NCBI RefSeq assembly: GCF_034669705.1 | Contig: NZ_JAXMOR010000002.1 | Span: forward strand, 1-64,000 | DNA: 64,000 nucleotides | Reading direction: 5' to 3' | DNA from: Marinovum sp034669705 | GTDB lineage: Bacteria > Pseudomonadota > Alphaproteobacteria > Rhodobacterales > Rhodobacteraceae | In this document: in pieces, positions 26,469 to 37,081 of the stretch | Numbering within the stretch: position 1 is the first letter of the stretch | Layout: each line of letters begins with the position of its first letter | Notes under the pieces: generated by a model | What the model saw: the letters and a program-made list of their open reading frames with translations, nothing else | Databases searched by the model: none | What the model was told of the DNA's origin: nothing | Position numbers and translations under genes: made by a program

Positions 26469-27728
26469 ATGCGCTTTCGCACCAGCACCGCCCTCGCCCT
26501 TGTGGTCCTCGCGCCCCCTGCCCTCGCCCAGAGCAAGGCCGAGGTGCTCGACACCTATGCCGATATCGCGCAGGCCGGCTACGAGGACAGCCTGATCAAG
26601 GCCCGTGACCTGCAGGCGGCGGTCGAGAGCCTGCTGGCCGATCCCTCGCCCGAGGCGCTTCAGGCAGCGAAGTCTGCCTGGCTTGCGGCGCGGGTGCCCT
26701 ATCAGCAGACCGAGGTCTTCCGCTTCGGCAATGCCATCGTCGACGACTGGGAGGGCAAGGTGAACGCCTGGCCGCTCGACGAGGGGCTGATCGATTACGT
26801 CGATGTCGCCTATGACGGCGCCACCGACGAAAACCAGCTCGCGGCGCTCAACGTGGTGGCCAACCCGTCCTTCACCCTTGGCGGTGAGGACGTCGATGCC
26901 AGCGAGATCACCCCTTCCCTGCTCGAAGGCCAGCTGCATGAGGCCGGCGCGATCGAGGCCAATGTGGCCACCGGCTATCACGCGATCGAGTTCCTGCTCT
27001 GGGGCCAGGACCTGAACGGCACCTCGCATGGCGCCGGTGCCCGCCCCTGGACCGATTACGCCCTGGGCGAGACCTGCACCGGCGGCAATTGCGACCGGCG
27101 CGGCCAGTACCTCAGGGCGGCGACCGACCTGCTGGTCTCGGACCTCGACTGGATGGCCGGGCAATGGGCCGAGGAGGGCGCCGCCCGCGCCGCGGTGCTC
27201 GAGGATGAGGTTGCCGGCATCAACGCGATCCTCACCGGCATGGGCTCGCTGTCCTACGGCGAACAGGCGGGCGAGCGGATGAAGCTCGGCGTCATGCTGA
27301 ACGATCCCGAGGAAGAGCACGACTGCTTTTCCGACAACACCCACAACAGCCATTACTACGATGGTCTGGGCGTGCAGAACGTCTATCTCGGCGCATACCT
27401 GCGGGTCGACGGCTCGCTCGTGACCGGCCCGGCGCTGTCGGATCTGGTGGCCGCTGCGAGCCCGGAGGTGGATGCCGAGTTGCGCGCCAAGCTCGGCGCC
27501 ACCATGGCGCGTCTCGGCCGGGTCAAGACCGCCGCCGAGGCCGGTTTCAGCTATGACATGATGCTCGAGCGCGGCAATGCCCGTGGCGAGGCGCTGATCA
27601 TGGGCGCGGTCGAGGCGCTGGTCGAGCAGACCCGAAGCATCGAACGCGCGGTGACCGTTCTGGGCGTCGATCAGATTGCCTTCGAAGGCTCCGACAGCCT
27701 CGACGACCCTACGGCCGTCTTTCAGTAA
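26469..27728 (+). CDS. Imelysin-family (M75) periplasmic protein, IrpA-like
   Basis: A 419-residue exported protein (signal MRFRTSTALALVVLAPPALAQ). It has the family's GxHxxE motif in GYHAIEFLLWGQD (about residues 164-176), flanked by the usual acidic NAWPLDEGLIDYVD segment and NDPEEEHDCFSDNTHNSHYYD. Imelysin-like proteins are iron-regulated and linked to iron uptake; a peptidase role is doubtful. It is the first gene of a four-gene operon with an iron box upstream. Confidence 0.92.
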   Translation: MRFRTSTALALVVLAPPALAQSKAEVLDTYADIAQAGYEDSLIKARDLQAAVESLLADPSPEALQAAKSAWLAARVPYQQTEVFRFGNAIVDDWEGKVNAWPLDEGLIDYVDVAYDGATDENQLAALNVVANPSFTLGGEDVDASEITPSLLEGQLHEAGAIEANVATGYHAIEFLLWGQDLNGTSHGAGARPWTDYALGETCTGGNCDRRGQYLRAATDLLVSDLDWMAGQWAEEGAARAAVLEDEVAGINAILTGMGSLSYGEQAGERMKLGVMLNDPEEEHDCFSDNTHNSHYYDGLGVQNVYLGAYLRVDGSLVTGPALSDLVAAASPEVDAELRAKLGATMARLGRVKTAAEAGFSYDMMLERGNARGEALIMGAVEALVEQTRSIERAVTVLGVDQIAFEGSDSLDDPTAVFQ

Positions 27729-27736
27729 GCGATCGG

Positions 27737-27759
27737 CCGGGGCGCCGCGCGCGCCCCGG
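27737..27759 (+). terminator. Strong hairpin between imelysin 1 and the oxidoreductase
   Basis: CCGGGGCGC pairs with GCGCCCCGG around CGCGC, nine bases after the stop. With no T-run it may act as a partial terminator or RNA stabiliser, letting the first gene be expressed above the rest. Confidence 0.45.
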
Positions 27760-27827
27760 CGACCTCCGCCGCCAGACCCGAGCCTGCCGGCCGGGATGCG
27801 GCTTGGCGGCATCTCACCGGGGGCCCG

Positions 27828-29405
27828 ATGACACACCGACAAAGATCGACCCGCGCCGCGCTGGTGCTGGCCATTCTGGCGGCCGGCACCGGGGTGGCGC
27901 CCGGCCCTGTGGCCGCCGACCCCGATGATCTGACTTGGCCGCATCTTGCCGTGGTGCCGCGCAGCGCCGCCGAAAGCGCGCGCATCGCCGGGGCCACTGC
28001 GCCGCCGCAGGATTTCACGGCGTCCGAGCCTTTCGAGACAAACCCCGGCGGTGCCGCCACCACCCGCGCGCGCACCACCGCCGAGGCCTTCTCGCAATCC
28101 TCGGCCAACATGCCCCTCGAGCGCGAGCTGGACTTCAAGGTCGGCAACGGCCTGTTCAAGAAGCTCTGGGTCTCCTCGCCCGCGTCCACTCTGGCCTCTG
28201 ATGGGCTTGGGCCGGTGTTCAACGCCCGCTCCTGCCAGCGCTGCCATCTCAAGGATGGCCGCGGCCATCCGCCCGAGGGGCCGGAGGATGATGCCGTCTC
28301 GATGTTCCTGCGCATCTCGGTACCCGCCGCCCCCGACGAAGAGATCAGCAGGATCGAGGCCTTCCTGCTGTCGCTCGGCGATCAGACCCCGCGGATGCGG
28401 CCCGACCCGACCTATGGCGGCCAGTTGCAGGACTTTGCCGTCGCCGGACACAGGGCCGAATACCGGCTGGGTCTGCGCTACGACGAGATCGAGATCGCGC
28501 TGTCCGAAGGCGAGACCGCCAGCCTGCGCAAGCCGACGTTCACCGCCGAGAACCTGGGCTATGGCCCGCTGGCGCCCGGCGCCCGGCTCTCGCCCCGGGT
28601 CGCGCCGCCAATGATCGGGCTGGGCCTGCTCGAGGCAATCCCGGCCGCGGACATCCTCGCGCTGGCCGACCCCGAGGATGCCGACGACGACGGGATTTCC
28701 GGCCGGGCGCAAGTCGTCTGGTCCTTCGAGCACGACCGGCCGATGCTGGGCCGCTTCGGCTGGAAGGCCGGCGCGCCGACGATTCGCGAGCAATCGGCCA
28801 GCGCCTTTTCCGGCGATCTCGGCATCTCCTCGCCGCTGTTTCCCGCGCCCTGGGGCGATTGCGCCGCCGGGCAGCAGGCTTGCCGGCAGGCCCCGCATGG
28901 CGACGGCGATGCGCGCACCTTCGAGATCGACACCGAGGCGCTCGACCTCGTGACCTTCTACAGCCGCAATCTCGCAGTGCCGGCGCGGCGGGACGTGGAT
29001 GATGCGCAGGTGCTGCGCGGCAAGCAGGTGTTTCACGACAGTGGCTGCGCCGCCTGCCACACCCCGAAATTCGTCACCCACCGGCTCGAGGGCCAGCCCG
29101 AGCAGAGCTTTCAGCTGATCTGGCCGATGACCGACCTGCTTTTGCATGACATGGGCGAAGGCCTCGCCGATCATCGCCCAGAGGGCCGCGCCTCGGGCCG
29201 GGAATGGCGCACCGCGCCGCTCTGGGGCATCGGTTTGACCGAACAGGTCAACGGCCATACCCAATTCCTGCATGATGGCCGCGCGCGGTCCCTGCTCGAG
29301 GCGGTAATCTGGCACGGCGGCGAGGCGCAGGCCGCCCGCGATACCGTGGTCAAGATGCCGAAAGCCGACCGCGTTGCCCTGATCCGCTATCTGGAGAGCC
29401 TCTGA
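27828..29405 (+). CDS. Di-haem oxidoreductase (DHOR, DUF1111) family protein
   Basis: The 525-residue exported cytochrome has two c-type haem sites, CQRCH at 136-140 and CAACH at 407-411, the hallmark of this family, which is distantly related to di-haem peroxidases. A signal segment (ALVLAILAAGTGVAPGPVAA) leads. Its stop overlaps the next start (TGATG). Partner imelysins suggest electron transfer in iron acquisition. Confidence 0.92.
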   Translation: MTHRQRSTRAALVLAILAAGTGVAPGPVAADPDDLTWPHLAVVPRSAAESARIAGATAPPQDFTASEPFETNPGGAATTRARTTAEAFSQSSANMPLERELDFKVGNGLFKKLWVSSPASTLASDGLGPVFNARSCQRCHLKDGRGHPPEGPEDDAVSMFLRISVPAAPDEEISRIEAFLLSLGDQTPRMRPDPTYGGQLQDFAVAGHRAEYRLGLRYDEIEIALSEGETASLRKPTFTAENLGYGPLAPGARLSPRVAPPMIGLGLLEAIPAADILALADPEDADDDGISGRAQVVWSFEHDRPMLGRFGWKAGAPTIREQSASAFSGDLGISSPLFPAPWGDCAAGQQACRQAPHGDGDARTFEIDTEALDLVTFYSRNLAVPARRDVDDAQVLRGKQVFHDSGCAACHTPKFVTHRLEGQPEQSFQLIWPMTDLLLHDMGEGLADHRPEGRASGREWRTAPLWGIGLTEQVNGHTQFLHDGRARSLLEAVIWHGGEAQAARDTVVKMPKADRVALIRYLESL

Positions 29406-30388
29406 TGCGCGCCTTGCTGACCGCCACCCTCTGCCTTGCCACCCTGCCCGCCTTGGCCGGCACCCGCGAAGTGGTGCAGGACCACGCTCTGCCCCGCGTT
29501 GCGGCCTTTGCCGAGGCCGCGCAGGCGCTCGGCTCCGCCGCCGCCGATGACTGCCGCGCCGCGACGCTGCGGCCGGCTTTCCAACGGACGTTCGACGCCT
29601 GGATGGGGGTCTCGCACCTGACCCTCGGCCCTTTGGAAGACGACGGCCGGGCGCTCACCATCGCCTTCTGGCCCGACAGCCGTGGCCTCGTCGGCCGAGC
29701 GGTACAGCAGATGCTGGCGGCGGAGGATGCCGCCGTGGAGACCGCCGAGAGCTTTGCCGAGGTCTCGATCGCTGCACGCGGGCTGTTTGCGCTGGAACGG
29801 CTGCTCTATGAGGCGGGCGACGCTGGCAGCGAGGGCTATGCCTGCCGCTTCGCGCAGGCCATCGCCGCCGATCTGGCACGGCTGGCGCAGGAGACCCACG
29901 ACGCATGGCAGGCTGAGTTTGCCGACCAACTGCTGAGCGCCGGCGACCCCGACACCCCCCGTTTCCTCACCGAGCGCGAGGCGGCGCAGGCGCTCTACAC
30001 CGCGCTCTCCACCGGGCTGGTGTTCACCGCGGACCAGCGCCTTGGCCGCCCAATGGGCAGTTTCGACGCAGCGAGGCCGCAGGTCGCCGAAGCGCGCCGG
30101 TCAGGCCGCCCGCTGCGCAACGTGATCCTGTCGCTCGAGGCCCTGCGCGACCTCGCGCGCGCGCTTGCCGACCAGCCGATCCCGCGAACCGAGGCCGGTT
30201 TCGCGGCGGCGCTGGAGACCGCCCGCGACCTCGACGATCCGCTGCTTGCCGGTGTGGCGGAGCCTGCCGGTCGCTTCAGGGTCGAGGCGCTGCAGACCCG
30301 GGTGGAGGAGATCTTGCCGCCGCTGGCCGCAGAGATCGGCGCTGTGCTGGGCGTCAGCGTCGGTTTCAATGCGTCGGACGGCGACTGA
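29405..30388 (+). CDS. Second imelysin-family protein
   Basis: The 327-residue exported protein (signal MRALLTATLCLATLPALA) has the imelysin layout, with FDAWMGVSHLTLGPLEDDGR near residue 60 and ARGLFALERLLYE in place of GxHxxE, so the motif is not intact. It starts on the DHOR stop and ends on the start of the next gene, so the three genes are tightly coupled. This short type accompanies the oxidoreductase in related operons. Confidence 0.88.
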   Translation: MRALLTATLCLATLPALAGTREVVQDHALPRVAAFAEAAQALGSAAADDCRAATLRPAFQRTFDAWMGVSHLTLGPLEDDGRALTIAFWPDSRGLVGRAVQQMLAAEDAAVETAESFAEVSIAARGLFALERLLYEAGDAGSEGYACRFAQAIAADLARLAQETHDAWQAEFADQLLSAGDPDTPRFLTEREAAQALYTALSTGLVFTADQRLGRPMGSFDAARPQVAEARRSGRPLRNVILSLEALRDLARALADQPIPRTEAGFAAALETARDLDDPLLAGVAEPAGRFRVEALQTRVEEILPPLAAEIGAVLGVSVGFNASDGD

Positions 30389-31458
30389 TGCCCTCGCGCC
30401 GCGCTTTCCTCGCCGGCCTGCTGGCCACCTCTGCGCCGCGGCTGAGCTGGGCCGATGCCGGCAACCCCGCTTATCTCGCCGCCGCCCGGGAGCCCTCTGG
30501 CGTCCATGCACTCTTTGGCCTGTCGGCCGAGGGGCAGGACATCTTTCGCATCCCCCTGCCGGACCGCGGCCATGCCGCAGCCGCCCATCCGACCGCGCCG
30601 GAGGCGGTGGCCTTTGCCCGCCGCCCCGGTCGGTTCGCGCTGGTGATCGATTGCCTGACGGGCCGCGAGCTGCAGCGCCTGCACGCACCGCAGGGCCGGC
30701 ATTTCTACGGTCATGGCGCCTTTCTCGCCGGTGGCGACATCCTTGCCACCAGCGAGAACGCGATCGACACCGGCCAAGGCGTGATCGGCCTCTGGGCGCG
30801 CGGCGAAGGCTATGCGCGGATCGGCGAATTTGCCTCCGGCGGCATCGGCCCGCATGAAATCCGCGCCCTGCCCGGCGATGTGCTGGCGGTGGCCAACGGC
30901 GGCATCCGCACCCATCCCGACCACGGTCGCGACACGCTCAACCTTGCGACCATGCGGCCGAACCTCAGCTACCTTTCGGCCAGTGGCGCGGTGCTGGAAC
31001 AAGTCGATCTGCCGGCCGAGCTCTGGCCGAACTCGATCCGCCACCTGGCCTGCGCGCCCGGCGGTCAGCTGGCCTTTGCCATGCAGTGGCAGGGTGCGCC
31101 CGAGGAGGGCGTGCCGCTTCTGGGGCTGCATCGCCGGGGCGAGACGCCGGTCCTGGCCGAGGCCGGACTGGCCGAACAGCGGGCGATGCAGGGCTATGCC
31201 GGCAGCGTCGCCTTTTCCGGCAACGGGCGGCAGATCGGGATCACCTCGCCGCCCGGTGGGCGACTGCATGTGTTTGATGCCGAGGGGCGATTTCTCGCCA
31301 GCCACCGCCGCGCCGATATCTGCGGGCTGGCCGCGGAGGCCTCTGGCCTGCTGGCCACCGACGGGCTGGGCGGGGTGATGCAAACCGCGGCCGGGCGGCT
31401 CGCGCCGCTGGCCAGTGCCATGCGCGCCTGGGACAATCACCTGGTGCGGATCGGCTGA
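30388..31458 (+). CDS. DUF1513 beta-propeller-like protein with Tat signal
   Basis: The 356-residue protein begins PSRRAFLAGLLATSAP, a twin-arginine export signal, indicating folding in the cytoplasm before export. DUF1513 proteins have repeated WD/quinoprotein-like strands such as HGAFLAGGDILATSEN and GGIGPHEIRALPGD. It ends the iron-box operon. The role is unknown. Confidence 0.9.
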   Translation: MPSRRAFLAGLLATSAPRLSWADAGNPAYLAAAREPSGVHALFGLSAEGQDIFRIPLPDRGHAAAAHPTAPEAVAFARRPGRFALVIDCLTGRELQRLHAPQGRHFYGHGAFLAGGDILATSENAIDTGQGVIGLWARGEGYARIGEFASGGIGPHEIRALPGDVLAVANGGIRTHPDHGRDTLNLATMRPNLSYLSASGAVLEQVDLPAELWPNSIRHLACAPGGQLAFAMQWQGAPEEGVPLLGLHRRGETPVLAEAGLAEQRAMQGYAGSVAFSGNGRQIGITSPPGGRLHVFDAEGRFLASHRRADICGLAAEASGLLATDGLGGVMQTAAGRLAPLASAMRAWDNHLVRIG

Positions 31459-31495
31459 GCCCGGCCGCCCCCCCCATCTGCAATCCTCGCAACGA

Positions 31496-31522
31496 GAAAG
31501 GGGCCGCCCGAAGGCGACCCCC
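31496..31522 (-). terminator. Intrinsic terminator of groESL
   Basis: Read on the minus strand, GGGGTCGCC and GGCGGCCCC pair (one G-U) around a TTCG tetraloop, followed by TTTCTC. It lies about 30 bases after the groL stop. Confidence 0.8.
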
Positions 31523-31549
31523 AAATCATCCGGACGTGGATGGCGTGAT

Positions 31550-33199
<1,650 letters not shown>

Positions 33200-33259
33200 T
33201 TATGACTCTCCTTGACTTGAATTTCGTTGGCTTCAGGCGGCCGGGCCGCCCGGCGACAT

Positions 33260-33547
33260 TCAGGCGATAACGCCCATGATGTCGCTTTCCTTCATGATCA
33301 GCAGCTCTTCGCCGTCCAGCGTGATCTCGGTGCCCGACCATTTGCCGAACAGGATCTTGTCGCCGGCTTTCACGTCCATATCGACCCGCTTGCCGTCGTC
33401 GTCACGCGCGCCTGCGCCCACGGCCACAACTTCACCTTCCTGCGGCTTTTCCTTAGCGCTGTCAGGAATGATCAGCCCGCCTTTGGTTTTCTCTTCGCTC
33501 TCAGTGCGACGCACCAGCACGCGGTCATGCAGCGGTGTAAATGCCAT
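33260..33547 (-). CDS. groS: Co-chaperonin GroES
   Basis: The 95-residue lid of the chaperonin starts MAFTPLHDRVLVRR, with AAGGAG upstream. The mobile loop EEKTKGGLIIPDSAKEKP and the GDKILFGKWSGTEI segment are present. An in-frame upstream ATG (33568) is less likely. CIRCE lies 57 bases upstream. Confidence 0.98.
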   Translation of the reverse strand: MAFTPLHDRVLVRRTESEEKTKGGLIIPDSAKEKPQEGEVVAVGAGARDDDGKRVDMDVKAGDKILFGKWSGTEITLDGEELLIMKESDIMGVIA

Positions 33548-33603
33548 CTTTGCAGCTCCTTGGCTCAAAGTTCTGTTCCAGTCTCGCCTCCCCTCGGGGA
33601 GGC

Positions 33604-33632
33604 GTTAGCACTCACCCTGTTTGAGTGCTAAC
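33604..33632 (-). promoter_or_regulatory. CIRCE element (HrcA operator) of groESL
   Basis: A perfect TTAGCACTC-N9-GAGTGCTAA inverted repeat, extended by one G/C pair each side. HrcA binding here represses groESL until heat shock. Confidence 0.97.
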
Positions 33633-33873
33633 GGCGCATAGCTAGGCAGTTCGATTTGCGCTGTCAACAACTGGCTTGGAAAATTTTGTGCCGGATCGGG
33701 CAATCCCGGGCGGCACGCCGCCGGTCCGGGTGACCTGTGGACTGCCGGCGGCGATTGCAACCCCGGCCGACCAACCCGCTTGCCTGCCAGCCGCCTGGAC
33801 CCTCGGGCGCGGCGCTTGACGCATGTGACCGGCCGCGTCACTCTGGATCAGGTGGCCTGAGGGGAGAGAGGGC

Positions 33874-34809
33874 ATGGCGAATTTCACGCTGTCGCCGGCG
33901 CAGTTGCGGCAGCTGGACCGCCAAGGGTTTACCCGCTTGCCCGGCGCCGTGCCGCCCGAACTGCTGGACCGATTGCGTGACACGGCCGACCGGCTGGAGG
34001 CAAGGGCCCTGGACGAACACGCAAGGGCCTGCAATTCCGGCACGGCGGCGGTGTTTGATGCACCGGGAGGGCCGGTGGTGGAGCGGGTCAACCGGTTGTT
34101 GGAATGGTGCCCCGAGGAGGTGATTGATCTGCTGTCCTCACCGCCGATGATGGCCATTGCGCGCGAGATCTGCGGCGCCGATGCGGTGCCGGTCGAGACC
34201 GACCTGCTCTACAAGCGTCCGCACCCCAATGGCTATGTGATCTGGCACCAGGACGCTCGGCACGCGGAACGCTGTCCCTACCTGAACGTCGGCATCTACC
34301 TCGACGATGCCGAGATCGACGATGGCTGCCTGCGCTATGTGCCCGGCACCCATCATGAACTGGCCGATATCTGCGCGCTTGCCGGCGAACATGGCTGGGA
34401 TATCCCCGGCGCGATCGATGTGCCGGCGCAAGCCGGAGACATCCTGGTGCAACACGTCATGGTGCTGCATGCCTCGCGCCCCAAACGCCGCCCGAACGTG
34501 CGCCGGACGATCTATGCCGGGTTCCGCCCGGCGGCGTCGATCAGCGCCGCAAAGGCGCAGTCGGAGGCGTGGATCGAGGCACGACGCCGCTGGATGGCGC
34601 TTATCACCGCCCGCGCCGATGCCGCCGACTGGCCGGCCGCCTGGCGCGCGGCGCTGCCTGAAGGCGGCACAGTGGCACAGGAGGTCGCCGCGGTCGCGGC
34701 GCTGCAGGAACCACCGCAGCCGGCACACCACTGCCACAAGCCGATCGACCATCCGGACTACCCGGTGCCGGCCGACCTGCGTGACGGGGGCCGGACCGCG
34801 GAAATGTGA
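33874..34809 (+). CDS. Phytanoyl-CoA dioxygenase (PhyH) family protein
   Basis: The 311-residue non-haem iron enzyme has the 2-oxoglutarate/iron motif HxD in VIWHQDARH and a distal His in VMVLHASRPKRRPNVRRTIYAGFRP, whose Arg would bind 2-oxoglutarate. It would hydroxylate a substrate, which sequence alone does not name. GGGAGAG stands before the ATG. A repeat block begins at its stop codon. Confidence 0.9.
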   Translation: MANFTLSPAQLRQLDRQGFTRLPGAVPPELLDRLRDTADRLEARALDEHARACNSGTAAVFDAPGGPVVERVNRLLEWCPEEVIDLLSSPPMMAIAREICGADAVPVETDLLYKRPHPNGYVIWHQDARHAERCPYLNVGIYLDDAEIDDGCLRYVPGTHHELADICALAGEHGWDIPGAIDVPAQAGDILVQHVMVLHASRPKRRPNVRRTIYAGFRPAASISAAKAQSEAWIEARRRWMALITARADAADWPAAWRAALPEGGTVAQEVAAVAALQEPPQPAHHCHKPIDHPDYPVPADLRDGGRTAEM

Positions 34810-34942
34810 GCCTGGACGGAGAGCTTTGCCCCGCTTTGTGAGCCTGGACGGGGGGCTTTGCCCCGCTTTGTAAGCTTGGACGGGGGGCTTTGCCCCCCGG
34901 GCCTGCGGCCTCCCCCCAAGGGTATTTTTGAACAGAAGAAGG
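34806..34942. repeat. Intergenic repeat: three 32-bp units plus conserved tail
   Basis: Units start at 34806, 34838 and 34870 (GTGAGCCTGGACGG, then GGGCTTTGCCCC). After them come GGGCCTGCGGCCTCCCCCC and a 24-base tail at 34919-34942 starting AGGGTATTTTTGAACAGAAG. The tail is identical, inverted, at 42727-42750. It fills the gap between convergent phyH-type and znuB genes. Confidence 0.85.
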
Positions 34943-34967
34943 GCTGGATCCGGGCTGGATTGCGGGC

Positions 34968-35771
34968 TCAGGTCCTGGCGCCACGCAGCACGGAGAGCAG
35001 GACGCTGGTGGCAAATAGCAGCGCGGCAGCACAGACGATGGTGGGGCCGGTAGGCGAATCGAGCAGCAGTGCCAGCTGCATGCCGCCGATCACCGCACCG
35101 GCGCCGACCAGGGCGGCGATCGTGGCCATGGTCTCGGGCGTGGCGGACAGCGGCCGGGCGGTGGCCGCCGGGATGATCAGCATGGCGGCGATCAGCAGCA
35201 CCCCCACCACCTTGATCGCCACCGCCACCACCAGCGCCAGCGCCAGGGTCAGCACCATCTGCTCGCGCCGCGGGTCGATGCCGGCGGCCCAGGCCAGCTC
35301 GTCGCTGAGCGTCGCGGTCAGCAGCGCCTGCCAGCGCCAGACCATCAGCCCGATCACCGTCGCCGCCCCGCCCCAGATCACCAGCAGGTCGGTGCGGCCG
35401 ACGGCGAGGATGTCGCCGAAGAGATAGGACATCAGGTCGATCCGCACGCCGTCGAGCAGCGACACCGCCACCAGACCAAAGGCCAGCGCCGAATGCGCCA
35501 GCACCCCCAGCATGGTGTCGACCGCGAAACCGCGCCCGGAGAGCACCGAGACCAAAGTGGCCATCGCCAGCGCCACGATCAGCGCGCCGAGGAAGGGCGA
35601 GGCCGAGAACGCCAGCGCCAGCGCCACCCCGAGGATCGAGGCATGCGCCGTGGCATCGCCGAAATAGGCCATCCGCCGCCAGACCACGAAACAACCGAGC
35701 GGCGCCGCCGCCAGCGCCACGCCAAGCCCGGCCAGCACCGCGCGAATCAGGAAATCGTCGAGCAGGGTCAT
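34968..35771 (-). CDS. znuB: Zinc ABC transporter permease
   Basis: The 267-residue protein has eight hydrophobic helices and the ZnuB/MntB patterns RRMAYFGDATAHASILGVALA and IKVVGVLLIAAMLIIPAATARPLS. It forms the inner-membrane channel of the high-affinity zinc importer. It overlaps znuC by four bases (ATGA). Confidence 0.95.
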   Translation of the reverse strand: MTLLDDFLIRAVLAGLGVALAAAPLGCFVVWRRMAYFGDATAHASILGVALALAFSASPFLGALIVALAMATLVSVLSGRGFAVDTMLGVLAHSALAFGLVAVSLLDGVRIDLMSYLFGDILAVGRTDLLVIWGGAATVIGLMVWRWQALLTATLSDELAWAAGIDPRREQMVLTLALALVVAVAIKVVGVLLIAAMLIIPAATARPLSATPETMATIAALVGAGAVIGGMQLALLLDSPTGPTIVCAAALLFATSVLLSVLRGART

Positions 35772-36523
35772 TCCGCCGCCTCGTGTTTATGCCCATGGTC
35801 ATGATCGCAGGCGGCGTCATGCTCGTGGTCGTGTTCATGCCGATAGAGCGCCAGCGCGCCGCCGGTGCCGCTGCCAAAGAGCGCGCGGTATTCCGGTGCC
35901 GAGGCGACGATCTCGGGCCGGCCTTCGCAGCAGACATGACCGTTGAGGCAGATCACCCGGTCAGAGGCGCTCATCACCACGTGCAGATCATGGCTCACCA
36001 TCAGCACCGCGCAGCCCAGCTCGGCCCTGAGGTCCTCGATCCGGCGGTAGAAGGCCGCCGCGCCGGGCTGGTCGAGCCCCTGGGTCGGCTCGTCGAGCAA
36101 AAGCAGATGCGGCTCGTGCAGGATCGCCCGCGCCAGCAGCACCCGTTGCAGCTGGCCGCCGGAGAGCGCCGACATCTGTCGGGAAGCGAGGTCAGAGACC
36201 CCGGCCCGCGCGAGCGCCGTGGCGCGGCGCGCCGTCGAGACCGGTTTCGGCAGCGACAGGAAGCGCATCACCGGCATCGGCAGGGTCGGGTCGATATGCA
36301 GCTTTTGCGGCACATAGCCGATGCGCAGGCCGCTTTGCCGATCGATCCGGCCCACATGGGGCTTGATGGCGCCGATCAGCGCCCGCAACAGCGTCGACTT
36401 GCCAGAGCCATTGGGGCCGACGACGGTGACGATCTCGCCCTGGTCGATGGCGAAATCGACCTGGCTCAGCGCCGGGAACCGACCGTGGCGGATGCTCACG
36501 CCCTGCATCGTCATCAAGCTCAT
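35768..36523 (-). CDS. znuC: Zinc ABC transporter ATP-binding protein
   Basis: The 251-residue ATPase has Walker A GPNGSGKST, the signature LSGGQLQRV, Walker B LLLLDEPTQGLD and the switch His in MVSHDLHVV. The C-terminal tail is histidine-rich (HEHDHEHD, then HDHGHKHE), a likely zinc sensor or store. The start at 36523 overlaps the zur stop by four bases, so a start at 36544 is unlikely. Confidence 0.96.
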   Translation of the reverse strand: MSLMTMQGVSIRHGRFPALSQVDFAIDQGEIVTVVGPNGSGKSTLLRALIGAIKPHVGRIDRQSGLRIGYVPQKLHIDPTLPMPVMRFLSLPKPVSTARRATALARAGVSDLASRQMSALSGGQLQRVLLARAILHEPHLLLLDEPTQGLDQPGAAAFYRRIEDLRAELGCAVLMVSHDLHVVMSASDRVICLNGHVCCEGRPEIVASAPEYRALFGSGTGGALALYRHEHDHEHDAACDHDHGHKHEAAE

Positions 36524-37002
36524 GCCTCGGCGGCCTCGCGGCAATTGGGGCAGAGCCCCTCGGCCTCGATCACCGCGCGTTCGACGGCAAAGCCTGCCTC
36601 TTCCGCCAGGTCGCGCAGCAGGGTCATCGCCGGGCGGGCGCGGGTTTCGGCCACCGCGTCGCAGCGCCGGCAGATCAGGAAGGCCGGGGTGTGATCGGCG
36701 CCCGGATGGACGCAGCCGACAAAGGCGTTGAGCCGCTCGATCTTGTGGGCAAAGCCGTTCTTCACCAGAAACTCCAGCGCCCGGTAGACCACCGGCGGCT
36801 GGCTGCCGAACCCCTCGGCGCCCAGCACCTCGAGCAGATCATAGGCGCCCATTGCGCGGTGTTCCGACAGCAGGATCTCGAGCGTGCGGCGGCGCACCGG
36901 GGTGAATTGCAGCCCCTTGGCGGCGCAGTAGTCATCCGCCGCGGCCACCCCGCCGGACATGCAGGTCTCGTGATCGTGCTGGTGAAAGCCTATCGGGTCC
37001 AT
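36520..37002 (-). CDS. zur: Zinc uptake regulator, Fur family
   Basis: The 160-residue repressor has a winged helix (LQFTPVRRRTLEILLSEHRAMGAYDLLE) and metal ligands including CRRC near residue 115 and CPNC near the end. With zinc it represses its own operon and znuA. N-terminal HQHDHETC is also histidine-rich. It is the first gene of zur-znuC-znuB, divergent from znuA. Confidence 0.95.
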   Translation of the reverse strand: MDPIGFHQHDHETCMSGGVAAADDYCAAKGLQFTPVRRRTLEILLSEHRAMGAYDLLEVLGAEGFGSQPPVVYRALEFLVKNGFAHKIERLNAFVGCVHPGADHTPAFLICRRCDAVAETRARPAMTLLRDLAEEAGFAVERAVIEAEGLCPNCREAAEA

Positions 37003-37027
37003 GGTACGTCCTTTCCGACTTTCTACT

Positions 37028-37042
37028 TGTTACGTAATAACA
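37028..37042. promoter_or_regulatory. Candidate Zur box 1
   Basis: TGTTACGTAATAACA is an inverted repeat, TGTTA-N5-TAACA, in the 79-base divergent promoter between zur and znuA. Palindromes of this type are typical Zur operators of alphaproteobacteria. Confidence 0.7.
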
Positions 37043-37064
37043 TCGTGTGTATCAAGCCGTGAAC

Positions 37065-37077
37065 GTTATAAGGTAAC
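37065..37077. promoter_or_regulatory. Candidate Zur box 2
   Basis: GTTATAAGGTAAC is a second GTTA-N5-TAAC inverted repeat, five bases before the znuA start codon. It overlaps the ribosome binding site (AAGGTAAC), so a repressor here would cover it. Confidence 0.6.
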
Positions 37078-37081
37078 ATAC

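Noticed and set aside
26442..29315. 957-codon minus-strand frame opposite the imelysin and DHOR genes
   Set aside because: It mirrors real plus-strand genes with full motifs and has no ribosome binding site or recognisable domain.
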